The notes beneath the pieces were generated by a model. It worked only from the letters and a program-made list of their open reading frames with translations, was not told the origin of the DNA and did not search any database. The position numbers and the translations under genes are program-made. 64,000 nt of DNA from UBA668 sp039796575 (lineage in GTDB: Bacteria > Actinomycetota > Acidimicrobiia > Acidimicrobiales > Ilumatobacteraceae). The DNA lies in contig JBDKJP010000066.1 in assembly GCA_039796575.1 (NCBI GenBank), positions 1 through 64,000 on the forward strand, read 5' to 3'. Positions 54,935 to 63,853 of this stretch are shown one piece after another. Every line of letters begins with the position of its first letter. Positions within the stretch are counted from its first letter, which is position 1.

Positions 54935-55804
54935 TCACCAACGGTTCATGGGCAGCACCCGTTGGCGAGGGCCGAACTTGGGTGCCCGGTGGCCGTCGAG
55001 GAGCAGCAACTTCACTACCCGGCCACGCTGCCCGGCGTACGGTTCGAGGAGCGTGAGCATCTCCTCGTCGGTGCCTCGGGGGCGGCCGGTGAGCGCGTGC
55101 ACGACGACGTTCTTGAGGTGGTAGTCGCCGACGGCGACGGCGTCGGGATCGCCGGCGGCGATGGACAGGACGCTGCCGATGGTCCACACGCCGATGCCGG
55201 GCAACAGCGCGAGGCGATCACCGAGGTCGGGGCGGTTGCTCCACTCGTGCAGCCGCGGTGCGTGGCGTGCCACGGTGCGCAGCGCCTCGGCCCGCTTCGC
55301 CTCGATGCCGAGCGGATGGAACCACCAGGCCGGTCGATCGACCAGGCGGGCGGGATCGGGCGGGAGCAGGAGCCCACCCACCACGTCGGCAGGGCCGGGT
55401 GCCGGTTCACCCAGCTCCGCGCAGAGCGCACGCCACTGACGCACGGCCTCCATCGCGGTGATGCGCTGAGCGAGGATGGTGGGCAGCAGCTCGTGGTACG
55501 GCGTGCCACTGGCACCGAACCGCACGCCGGGGTGGTTGCGCTGCGCGGCGAGCACCACCGGGTGGGTGCCGGGACCGAACACATGACCGTCGTCGAGCGC
55601 GCCCGTCATCGCCGGCGCCTGGCGCACCAGCCAGTCGGCGCCGTCGCCCCACGCCTGTGTGTGCAGCCGCCCGTCGCGCCAGTCGAGGTGCACCGTGCCG
55701 GGGCCCTCCGGGGTGAGCGTGGCGCGCCAGAACTGGCCGTTGCCCACCACGGTGGTGGGGTCGCCGCGACCGGCGCGGTAGGCGCGCAGCGTGGCAGCGA
55801 CCAT
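54935..55804 (-). CDS. DNA-3-methyladenine glycosylase II-like (HhH-GPD)
   Basis: A 289-residue protein of the AlkA/HhH-GPD family. The helix-hairpin-helix lies in LLPGIGVWTIGSVLSIAAGD and the catalytic Asp in VAVGDYHLKNVV. An N-terminal beta-rich domain precedes it, as in AlkA. It removes alkylated bases (3-methyladenine and related) to begin base-excision repair. The start is ATG 55804, with TACAGT 6 nt upstream; the upstream in-frame region overlaps the divergent gene. Confidence 0.85.
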   Translation of the reverse strand: MVAATLRAYRAGRGDPTTVVGNGQFWRATLTPEGPGTVHLDWRDGRLHTQAWGDGADWLVRQAPAMTGALDDGHVFGPGTHPVVLAAQRNHPGVRFGASGTPYHELLPTILAQRITAMEAVRQWRALCAELGEPAPGPADVVGGLLLPPDPARLVDRPAWWFHPLGIEAKRAEALRTVARHAPRLHEWSNRPDLGDRLALLPGIGVWTIGSVLSIAAGDPDAVAVGDYHLKNVVVHALTGRPRGTDEEMLTLLEPYAGQRGRVVKLLLLDGHRAPKFGPRQRVLPMNRW

Positions 55805-55810
55805 CCGGCG

Positions 55811-55816
55811 ACTGTA
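55811..55816 (-). promoter_or_regulatory. -10 box TACAGT for DNA glycosylase
   Basis: Minus-strand TACAGT ends 6 nt before the ATG at 55804. The divergent crotonase gene lacks a comparably clear box. Confidence 0.35.
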
Positions 55817-55853
55817 ACTCGTTCCCGGCGCGGCGAATGGGACAGCATGGGGC

Positions 55854-56657
55854 ATGGACGTCGTCGTACGCAGTGAACCCGCCCCCGGCATCGTGCAGCT
55901 CACGCTGAACCGCCCCGACAAGCTCAACGCCATGACGGGCGAGCTCGTGCAGTCGCTGCACGAGCACCTCGACGCGGTGGCGGTCGATCCGGTTGCTCGC
56001 GTCGTGATCCTGACGGGGGAGGGGCGCGGCTTCTGCGCCGGGCTCGATCTCGGCGGCTACGGCACGGCACCGCACACCGAGCACCTCGGCCGCACCCAGG
56101 CGGGCTTCGCGGTGCAGAAGCACATCGCCACGCTGATGCCGAAGCTGCGGTCGCTGCCCCAGCCGGTCATCGCCGCGGTGAACGGTCCGGCGGCCGGCGG
56201 TGGCTTCGCACTGGTGCTCGGCTCCGACATCCGGCTCGCGGCGCGATCCGCGAAGTTCAACGCGGCGTTCATCCGCATCGGCCTGTCGGCGTGCGACATC
56301 GGCACCAGTTGGGTGCTGCCGCGGCTGGTGGGTGCGGCGCGTGCCCAGGAGTTGATGCTCACCGGTCGCGTGTTCGACGCCGAAGAGGCCTACCGCATCG
56401 GTCTGGTGGTCGATCTGCTCGACGACGACGCGTTGCTCGACGCGGCGATCACCAAGGCCCACGAGGTGATGCGCAACGCACCGTTCGGTGTGGCCCTCAC
56501 CAAGGAGGGCATGTGGGGCGCGCTCGAGATCCCGGCGATGCAGAACGCGATCGACCTCGAGAACCGTCAGCAGATCATGGCGTCGGCCACCGCCGATCAC
56601 CGTGAGGCGATGGTGGCGTTCCTCGAGCGCCGGGCGCCCGACTACACGAACAGCTAA
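55854..56657 (+). CDS. Enoyl-CoA hydratase/isomerase (crotonase) family protein, EchA12-like
   Basis: A 267-residue crotonase-fold protein. The oxyanion-hole segments GFCAGLDLGGYG and GPAAGGGFALVLGSD are present. The two glutamates that catalyse hydration in classical crotonases are absent: Glu144 aligns with Ala119 (GGGFALV) and Glu164 with Phe139 (KFNAAFI). The LSACDIGTSWVLPRLVG segment is typical of a mycobacterial subgroup (EchA12-like) that shares this loss. It therefore probably does not hydrate enoyl-CoA in the usual way; an isomerase, lyase or other CoA-ester role is likely. The start is ATG 55854. Confidence 0.85.
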   Translation: MDVVVRSEPAPGIVQLTLNRPDKLNAMTGELVQSLHEHLDAVAVDPVARVVILTGEGRGFCAGLDLGGYGTAPHTEHLGRTQAGFAVQKHIATLMPKLRSLPQPVIAAVNGPAAGGGFALVLGSDIRLAARSAKFNAAFIRIGLSACDIGTSWVLPRLVGAARAQELMLTGRVFDAEEAYRIGLVVDLLDDDALLDAAITKAHEVMRNAPFGVALTKEGMWGALEIPAMQNAIDLENRQQIMASATADHREAMVAFLERRAPDYTNS

Positions 56658-56688
56658 GGGTTCGGCAGCGCGATCTTCGGCAGCTGGT

Positions 56689-57719
56689 TCAGAGCACGGT
56701 GGTGCGCACCGTGACCGGTGCGTCGCCACCCACCAACGGGTGGTGGCAGGCCACGAAGTGGCCCGTGTTGATCTCGCGGAGCTGCGGCTCCTCGCTGCGG
56801 CAGCGGTCGTCGGCGGCGGGGCAACGCGGGTTGAACCGGCAGCCCGGCGGGGGCAGCACCGGCGACGGCGGCTCGCCCTCGATGGTGACCTTGTGCAGCG
56901 CGGCATCGGGGTCGGGGACCGGGATGGAGTCGAGCAGCACCTTGGTGTAGTGGTGCGCCGGCTCGACGTAGAGCGCGTCGCTGGGCGCCACTTCGCAGAT
57001 CTTGCCGAGGTACATCACCGCGATGCGGTCGCTGATGTTCTTCACCACGGCGAGGTCGTGGGCGATGAAGATGAGCGTGAGGCCGTGCTTGGCCTTCAGG
57101 TCCTCGAGCAGGTTCAGCACCTGCGCCTGCACCGACACGTCGAGTGCGCTGACCGGCTCGTCGCAGATGATGAGCGTGGGGTCGAGCACCAGGGAGCGGG
57201 CGATGGAGATGCGCTGGCACTGGCCACCCGAGAACTGGTGCGGCTGGCTCTCGGCGGCGCGCGCCGGGTCGATGCCGACCTCGGCGAGCAACGCGTCGAC
57301 CTTCTCGCTGCGCTCCTCGTTGGTGCCGCGCTTCCAGATGGTGAGCGGCTCCATCACGATGTCGCGCACCTTGCGGCGCGGGTTGAGCGACGAGATGGGG
57401 TCCTGGAAGATCATCTGCATGCGGGTGCGGGCTTCACGCATGTTGTCGAGCGACATCGTGGTGAGCTCGTTGCCCTCGAACGACACCGAGCCGCCCTCGG
57501 GCCGGCGCAGCTGCATGATGGCGCGACCGGTGGTGCTCTTGCCGCAGCCGCTCTCGCCGACGAGGCCGAGCGTCTCGCCGCGCAACACGTCGAAGCTGAT
57601 GCCGCTGACGGCGTTCACCTTCAGCCCGGTGCGACCGACGGGGAACTCGACCATCAGGTCCTCGACGCGCAGGAGCACGTCGCCCTCCTGGCGGAGGTGC
57701 GCCTTTCCGGTGCCGGCCA

Positions 57720-57720
<1 letters not shown>
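56689..57720 (-). CDS. dppF: Peptide-type ABC transporter ATPase (DppF/OppF-like)
   Basis: A 343-residue ATPase. Walker A is GESGCGKST, the signature is FSGGQCQRISIARSL (with Cys where Arg is usual), Walker B LIICDEPVSALDV, and the switch HDLAVVK. The C-terminal oligopeptide-transporter extension (PPPGCRFNPRCPAADDRC) holds the conserved Cys cluster seen in Dpp/Opp ATPases, which can bind an Fe-S cluster. It powers uptake with DppD. The start is ATG 57720, overlapping the dppD stop by one base; last gene of the operon. Confidence 0.9.
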
Positions 57721-58795
<1,075 letters not shown>

Positions 58796-58799
<4 letters not shown>

Positions 58800-59746
58800 A
58801 CCGCGGCCTCCCGCACGTCGAATCGGCGGGACAGGTTGTCGCCGATGAGGTTGAACGACAGCACCGTCAGGAACAGCATCAAGCACGGGAACACCGTGGC
58901 CCACCATGCTTTCTCGAGGCGTGCCCTGTTGGCGTTGATCATGAAGCCCCACGAGGTGTCGATGCCGACGCCGATGAACGCCAGGGCGCCCTCGGCGGCG
59001 ATGAGGATGCCGAGGCCGGTGGCGGCCACGGTGACCATCGTCGGCACCAGGTTCGGCAGGATCTCGCGGAAGATGATGCGGCTGTTGCCGGCACCCATGC
59101 TGCGCGCCGCGAGCACGAACTCGCGTTCACGCAGCGCCATCGTCTGTGCACGCACGATGCGGGCGAGCGGGGCGACGGCCAGGATGCTGAGCGTGAGGAT
59201 GATCTGCCACAGACGGGTCATCCAGCCGAGGAACGGGATCTCTGCCTTGATGTCGTCGAGGCGGCTCACCAGCATGATGGCGAGCACCAGCGCCGGGATG
59301 GCGAGGAGGCAGTCGACGAGGATGGAGATCACTCGGTCGGTCTTGCCGCGGAAGTAGCCGGCCAGCATGCCGAGCGCACCGCCCACCACGAGCCCGATGG
59401 CCGTGGAGGCGATACCGATGAACAGCGTGTAGCGCGCGTAGTAGATGCACTTCGCGAACACGTCCTTGCCGTTGCCGTCGGTGCCCCACCAGGCCACGTA
59501 CCCGGGCCCGAGCTTGTAGTTGCTCTGCAGGCGGCCGTTCACCTTCACACCGGTCTCTGGGGAGCGGATGAACGGCAGGTAGTCGGCGAGCACCGTGAGG
59601 GCGATGAGCACGATGAGGAAGGTCATGCCGAACAGCACGCCGAAACGCGGGATGCGCCGGCGGCGCACCTTCTTGAACCGTGCATCGACCTGGTCGTCGA
59701 TGGTGGTGGTGGGATCGGGGGTCATCACGTCGGTCATGTCGGTCAC
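58796..59746 (-). CDS. dppC: Peptide-type ABC transporter permease (DppC-like)
   Basis: A 316-residue permease with about six TM helices and an N-terminal cytoplasmic lead of ~35 residues. The EAA-type loop (LAARSMGAGNSRIIFREILPNLVPT) contacts the ATPases. It has the DppC/OppC-type periplasmic insert (GTDGNGKDVFAKCIYYARY). The GTG at 59746 overlaps dppB by 4 nt; ATGs follow at residues 4 and 8. Confidence 0.9.
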
Positions 59747-60711
59747 CCCAGGGCTCGGGCTTGGCGGATACGGGGATCGATCAGTGCGTAGGAGAGGTCG
59801 ACCATCAGGTTCACGGTCACCACGATGAGCACGATGATGGCGACGAAGCTCTGCACCGTGAACAGGTCACGGCCGAGCACCGACACCACGAGTTGCGAGC
59901 CGAGGCCGTCGAGGTCGAACAGCGTCTCGACGAGGACGGCAGAGCCGAGCAGCGCACCGAGCTGCGTGCCGAGTGCCGTCACCAGCGAGAACAGCGAGTT
60001 GCGCAGGCCGTGTTTCCACACCACTCGGCCGGGTGGCACGCCCTTCGCGCTGGCCAGCGTGATGAAGTCGCTCTGCAGCGTCATCACCATGTCGGCGCGC
60101 AGCAGACGGGCGTAGATGGCGGCGATCGGGATGGTGAGGGTGACCGCCGGGAGGAAGAAGTTCATGACGTGGTCGTGCAGGTCTTCCCACGGGTACACCT
60201 TGTCGCCGATGCTGGGGAAGATCTGCCAGTGGACCACGAAGAGCAGCTTCAGGAACACGCCGAGCACGATGCCCGGGATGCCGACGGCGATGAAGGTGGC
60301 CATGCTGCCGGCCTTGTCGAACAGCCGGTCACGGCGATACGCCTGGTGCACGGCCAGCGGGATGGCGATGAGCAGGCCGAAGAAGTTGGCGTAGAGGCCG
60401 AGCAGGATGGTGGTCCACACTCGGGGCTTGAGGAGCTCCTCGACCGGCATGTTGGCCTGTGGCGAGTAGCCGAGATCGAAGTGGAACACGAGGTTCTTCA
60501 GCCAGTTCAGGTACTGCACGACGTAGTTGCTGTCGAGGCTGTACTTGCTGATGAGCGCGGACGACTCCTCAGGGCTGAGGGGGCGGCCGGCGAGTTTGAT
60601 GGCCAGGTCCTCTGGGCTGTTGGCGCCCATGCGCATGATCACCAGCACGGTGAACGTGACGATCACGAACACGAGCAGGAGCTGCAGGAACCGATTGAGG
60701 AAGTAACGCAC
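59743..60711 (-). CDS. dppB: Peptide-type ABC transporter permease (DppB-like)
   Basis: A 322-residue permease with six TM helices, beginning MRYFLNRFLQLLLVFVIVTF. The EAA loop TLASAKGVPPGRVVWKHGLRN is present. It forms the membrane channel with DppC. The start is GTG 60711. It is separated from the binding-protein gene by 92 bp containing a strong hairpin, whereas the four genes dppB-dppF all overlap. Confidence 0.9.
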   Translation of the reverse strand: MRYFLNRFLQLLLVFVIVTFTVLVIMRMGANSPEDLAIKLAGRPLSPEESSALISKYSLDSNYVVQYLNWLKNLVFHFDLGYSPQANMPVEELLKPRVWTTILLGLYANFFGLLIAIPLAVHQAYRRDRLFDKAGSMATFIAVGIPGIVLGVFLKLLFVVHWQIFPSIGDKVYPWEDLHDHVMNFFLPAVTLTIPIAAIYARLLRADMVMTLQSDFITLASAKGVPPGRVVWKHGLRNSLFSLVTALGTQLGALLGSAVLVETLFDLDGLGSQLVVSVLGRDLFTVQSFVAIIVLIVVTVNLMVDLSYALIDPRIRQARALG

Positions 60712-60748
60712 GCGAACCTCGTGAGAGCAGGGTGTACGGGGTACGGAC

Positions 60749-60778
60749 GGGGAGGGGCAGCGGGTGCCACCCCTCCCC
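60749..60778 (-). promoter_or_regulatory. Stem-loop between dppA and dppB
   Basis: GGGGAGGGG (60749-60757) and CCCCTCCCC (60770-60778) form a perfect 9-bp stem with a 12-nt loop. On the transcribed (minus) strand it is not followed by a T run, so it is not a simple terminator. A hairpin at this position in solute-binding-protein operons commonly stabilises the upstream message and lowers permease expression (inference here). Confidence 0.6.
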
Positions 60779-60803
60779 GGACCTTGCGGTCAAATGTCCG
60801 TGA

Positions 60804-62606
60804 TCAGGCGGCGGGGTCGATCCAGACCGTCTGGGTCCAGAACTGGCCGGAGAAACCGGCGCCGTCACGAGAGGCAGTGCCGTCGGGCAGGGTCCACGTG
60901 CCGCCCAGGCCCTTCACGCCCGGCTTGTGGGGGGTGCCCCACAGGGTCCAGGAGGTGGGGATCTGGTAGCAGTTCTCCGCCATCGTGCGGTTCACCGTCT
61001 CGGCGGCGGCGGTCGCCTCTGCCACGTCGAGGGTGCTGCGAGCAGCCTCGAGGCCGGCATCGACGGCGTCGTCGCGGATACGGCCGAAGTTCAGCGCGAG
61101 CTGACCGTCGGGCGCAGCGTTGGCCGAGTGCCACCAGAAGTACTGGCTGTCGAGACGGACACCGGCGTGGTTGCGCCAGCCGTAGGCGAAGAAGCCCGGA
61201 TCACCGAAGAGTGCGTTGGTGATGTACGAGTCCTGCGGCACCTGCGTGTACGTGAAGTCGACGCCGATGGCCTCCCAGTAGCCCTTCAGCAGCTCGGCCA
61301 CCTGTGCGTTGATCTGCGAGGTGGTGGTGCCGTAGTCGATGGCGACAGGACCGTTGGCGGCCTCGTACTCCTCGATCATCGCTGCAGCGGTGTCGGGGTC
61401 GAAGTCGGTGAAGCCACCGTTGTCCTCGAGGTAGCCCTGCTGGCCGGGCGAGAACAGACCGTTGGCAGGTTGCAGGATGCCACCGGCGGTGGCGTCGATG
61501 AGCTCCTGACGGTCGATGGCGAGCGACAGTGCGCAGCGGACGTTCTTGTCCTGCAGCGGACCCGGCTTGTCGAGGTCGATGAGGATGTAGTTCGTCTCGA
61601 CGAGCTCGTCCTGCTCGACCATCGGGAAGGCGTCGGCCTCTTCGCGGAAGTCGGCGATGACGAGCGCCGCCGACGTGCTGAAGATGTCGATGTCGCCGCT
61701 GCGGAGTGCGTCGGCGGCCGTCTCGCTGTCCTCGATGACGCGGAACTCGATGCCGTCGAGGTAGGGCAGCTGGTTGCCGTCGGCGTCGGACTGCCAGTAG
61801 TCAGGGTTGCGCTTCACGACGAGCTTGTCACGCGGTGCGTAACTCTCGACGATGAACGGGCCCGTACCGACGGCCATGGTGGGGTCGGCGGTGCCGGCGG
61901 CCACGGCGTCGAGCCAGGTCGGCGAAGCGATGAGGCCCCACTGGGTGCCGAGTGCGCTCGGGAAGCCCGGCCACGGCAGCGGCTGGCTGAGGTCGCCGTT
62001 GAAGCCGGTCTTGACCTGGAAGGTCATGTCGCCGGTGGCCTCGATGGCGAGCGAACCGTCGGCGTTCTTGCCGATGTCCTTCAGCGCAGCACCGAGCAGG
62101 AGGCCCTGACCGGCGACCTGCAGGTTCTTCACGATGGCGGCCGCGTCGAGCGGGGTGCCGTCGTGGAATGTGATGCCCGGGCGGACGACGAAGTCGAAGA
62201 CCGTGTAGTCGTCGTTGTTGGTCCAGCTCTCGACGAGCAGGCCGTGCGGCTCGAGGTCTTCGCCGACCACGACCACCGGGTCGTAGAACGAGCGAGCGCG
62301 CTGCTGGCAGTAGCTGTCGCACTGCATGGCGGCGGGCGTCCAGGCGTTGGCCACCTCGGCTTCACCACTCACGATGAGGGTGCCGCCGTAGACGGGCGTC
62401 TCGGCCGCAGCCGTGGTCTCCGGAGCGGAGGTCTCGCCGCCGCCTGCGGCAGTGGTCTCACTGCCGCCCGCGGTGGTCTCGGTGGTGTCGCCACCGCCGC
62501 CCTCCTCGTCCTTCTTGTTGGAACATGCGGCGGCGATCAACCCGAGGCTGATGACTGCTGCTGCGAGCATCCGACCGGTGCGACCGGACGGGCGACTGTT
62601 TCGCAC
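60804..62606 (-). CDS. dppA: Extracellular solute-binding protein, family 5 (peptide/nickel type), lipoprotein
   Basis: A 600-residue binding protein. The N-terminus has a basic start, a hydrophobic MLAAAVISLGLIAAAC segment and Cys28 in an AAAC lipobox. A threonine/glycine/alanine-rich linker (about residues 33-70, GGGGDTTETTAGG type) follows, then an SBP_bac_5 domain (GGTLIVSGEAE, FDFVVRPGITFHDG, VGTGPFIVESYAP, RDKLVVKRNPDYWQ). It captures peptides or other substrates for the DppBCDF transporter. The start is GTG 62606, with GGGGGA upstream. A TGTGA-N6-TCACA palindrome is centred about 51 bp upstream. Ligand unknown. Confidence 0.9.
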   Translation of the reverse strand: MRNSRPSGRTGRMLAAAVISLGLIAAACSNKKDEEGGGGDTTETTAGGSETTAAGGGETSAPETTAAAETPVYGGTLIVSGEAEVANAWTPAAMQCDSYCQQRARSFYDPVVVVGEDLEPHGLLVESWTNNDDYTVFDFVVRPGITFHDGTPLDAAAIVKNLQVAGQGLLLGAALKDIGKNADGSLAIEATGDMTFQVKTGFNGDLSQPLPWPGFPSALGTQWGLIASPTWLDAVAAGTADPTMAVGTGPFIVESYAPRDKLVVKRNPDYWQSDADGNQLPYLDGIEFRVIEDSETAADALRSGDIDIFSTSAALVIADFREEADAFPMVEQDELVETNYILIDLDKPGPLQDKNVRCALSLAIDRQELIDATAGGILQPANGLFSPGQQGYLEDNGGFTDFDPDTAAAMIEEYEAANGPVAIDYGTTTSQINAQVAELLKGYWEAIGVDFTYTQVPQDSYITNALFGDPGFFAYGWRNHAGVRLDSQYFWWHSANAAPDGQLALNFGRIRDDAVDAGLEAARSTLDVAEATAAAETVNRTMAENCYQIPTSWTLWGTPHKPGVKGLGGTWTLPDGTASRDGAGFSGQFWTQTVWIDPAA

Positions 62607-62649
62607 GTGCTTTCCCCCTTCATTCGTGTACGTCGGTACCGGACTGGGT

Positions 62650-62665
62650 TGTGACCCCCATCACA
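62650..62665. promoter_or_regulatory. CRP/GlxR-type palindrome upstream of dppA
   Basis: TGTGA-CCCCCA-TCACA is a perfect TGTGA-N6-TCACA half-site pair, the consensus of CRP-family regulators, including actinobacterial GlxR and mycobacterial Rv3676. It lies about 51 bp upstream of the dppA GTG and 71 bp upstream of the DUF5522 gene start. Regulation by cAMP-CRP is inferred. Confidence 0.65.
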
Positions 62666-62716
62666 CCCGGCGACGGCACCTTAGCCACAACCGCGCGGCC
62701 GTTGACAACATGGAAG

Positions 62717-62722
62717 TACCCT
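62717..62722 (+). promoter_or_regulatory. -10 box TACCCT for DUF5522 gene
   Basis: TACCCT ends 6 nt before the GTG at 62729. The TTGACA at 62702-62707 is too close (9-nt spacer) to be its partner -35. Confidence 0.3.
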
Positions 62723-62728
62723 CACCGC

Positions 62729-62962
62729 GTGCGCCCCCTGCGAGCCGACCACCTGCGGGTGCCACTGCCCCGGCGCTACTCCCCGAAGCATCGGGGTTTC
62801 GTCGACGGCATGGCCCGACACGATGCCGCGATCGCTGCGGGCATGGTGTCGTACCGCGACCCGGTCACCGGGTTGGCCGTGTTCACGGCGAAGTTCCTCG
62901 CGGATCGTCAGTACTGCTGCGACAGCGGTTGCCGGCACTGCCCGTACGAACCGAAGGGGTAG
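62729..62962 (+). CDS. DUF5522 family small protein
   Basis: A 77-residue protein ending in YCCDSGCRHCPYEPKG, the Cys cluster (CC-x3-C-x2-C) that defines DUF5522. This cluster is likely a metal or Fe-S site. The rest is basic (RPLRADHLRVPLPRRYSPKH) with one conserved VSYRDPVTGLAVFTAKFL block. Function unknown. The GTG at 62729 is preferred; an in-frame ATG at 62651 would add 26 residues through the CRP-type site and lacks similarity. PPK2 follows 11 nt downstream. Confidence 0.7.
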   Translation: MRPLRADHLRVPLPRRYSPKHRGFVDGMARHDAAIAAGMVSYRDPVTGLAVFTAKFLADRQYCCDSGCRHCPYEPKG

Positions 62963-62965
62963 CGT
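62960..62965 (+). promoter_or_regulatory. -10 box TAGCGT for ppk2
   Basis: TAGCGT ends 8 nt before the ATG at 62974 and contains the stop codon of the DUF5522 gene. ppk2 may have its own start of transcription. Confidence 0.45.
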
Positions 62966-62973
62966 CGGCGCGC

Positions 62974-63786
62974 ATGACGAAGCGCTTCATCGACACGCTG
63001 CGCGTGCGGCCCGGCTCCGCCCTGCGCCTCGCGCAGCACTCCACCGACACGACGTTCGGCTGGCAGAAGGAGGCGGCCAAGGCAGAGCTCGAGGAGGTCA
63101 AGGAACGCCTCGACGTGTTGCAGACACGCCTCGCCGCCGAAGGCTCGCGCTCGCTGCTGCTGGTGCTGCAGGCCATGGACGCGGCCGGCAAGGACGGCAC
63201 CATCCGGTCCATCTTCTCCGGCATGAACCCGGCGGGGGTGAAGGTGACGAGCTTCAAGGTCCCGGGCGGTCCCGAGACGCAGCACGACTACCTCTGGCGC
63301 GTGCACGCCGCCGCACCGGCGAAGGGTGAGCTCGGCGTGTTCAACCGCAGCCACTACGAGGACGTGCTCGTCGTGCGCGTCAAGGGCTTCGCACCGAAGT
63401 CGGTCTGGTCGAAGCGGTTCGACCACATCAACGCCTTCGAGCAGATGCTCGTCGACGAGGGCACCACGATCGTGAAGGTCTTCCTCCACGTCGGCAAGGA
63501 CGAGCAACGTGAACGGCTGCAGGAGCGTGTCGACAACCCCGAGAAGCGTTGGAAGTTCCGCGCCGGCGACCTCGACGACCGAGCGCTGTGGCCGAAGTTC
63601 CAAGCGGCGTACCAGGACGCCATCCGACGCACCTCGACCGACGCGGCGCCGTGGTACGTCGTGCCCGCCGATCGCAACTGGGTGCGCAACCTCGCCGTCG
63701 CGAAGATCCTCCTGCACACGCTCGAGCAGATGGACCCGAAGCTGCCACCGCCCGAGGAGGGTGTGGCCGGTCGCACGGTGGAGTGA
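62974..63786 (+). CDS. ppk2: Polyphosphate kinase 2 family (PPK2)
   Basis: A 270-residue P-loop kinase. Walker A is AMDAAGKDGT (Lys73), followed by SFKVPGGPE and a Walker B region GVFNRSHYEDVLVVRV. The lid segment lies in EKRWKFRAGDLDDRALW, and WYVVPADRNWVRNLAVAKI closes the domain. PPK2 enzymes use polyphosphate to phosphorylate ADP, GDP or AMP; the class is not certain from sequence, though the pattern resembles the class II/III, nucleotide-forming group. Single PPK2 domain, full length. The start is ATG 62974, chosen over far-upstream frames that run antisense to dppA. Confidence 0.9.
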   Translation: MTKRFIDTLRVRPGSALRLAQHSTDTTFGWQKEAAKAELEEVKERLDVLQTRLAAEGSRSLLLVLQAMDAAGKDGTIRSIFSGMNPAGVKVTSFKVPGGPETQHDYLWRVHAAAPAKGELGVFNRSHYEDVLVVRVKGFAPKSVWSKRFDHINAFEQMLVDEGTTIVKVFLHVGKDEQRERLQERVDNPEKRWKFRAGDLDDRALWPKFQAAYQDAIRRTSTDAAPWYVVPADRNWVRNLAVAKILLHTLEQMDPKLPPPEEGVAGRTVE

Positions 63787-63826
63787 CGTCGGCGAGTGAC
63801 GCGCACACAAGAAACGCCGCCGTCGA

Positions 63827-63841
63827 TTTACGAAATGTAAA
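63827..63841. promoter_or_regulatory. Operator-like palindrome TTTAC-N5-GTAAA
   Basis: TTTACGAAATGTAAA is a perfect 5-bp inverted repeat around a 5-nt centre, strikingly AT-rich for this genome. It overlaps the TAAAGT -10 box at 63838-63843, so a bound repressor would block the promoter of the molybdo-enzyme gene. Regulator unknown (TetR-, GntR- or MarR-type are plausible). Confidence 0.55.
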
Positions 63842-63843
63842 GT
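63838..63843 (+). promoter_or_regulatory. -10 box TAAAGT for molybdopterin-dehydrogenase gene
   Basis: TAAAGT ends 10 nt before the ATG at 63854, suggesting a leaderless or near-leaderless transcript. Confidence 0.45.
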
Positions 63844-63853
63844 CGGGACCGTC

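Noticed and set aside
57177..57240. DppF signature Cys (SGGQCQR) as evidence for a dead ATPase
   Set aside because: Walker A, Walker B and switch His are intact; the substituted position tolerates variation, so no loss of function is claimed.
62702..62707. TTGACA as a sigma-70 -35 element for the DUF5522 gene
   Set aside because: No TANNNT box at 16-18 nt spacing; the only nearby box is 9 nt away.
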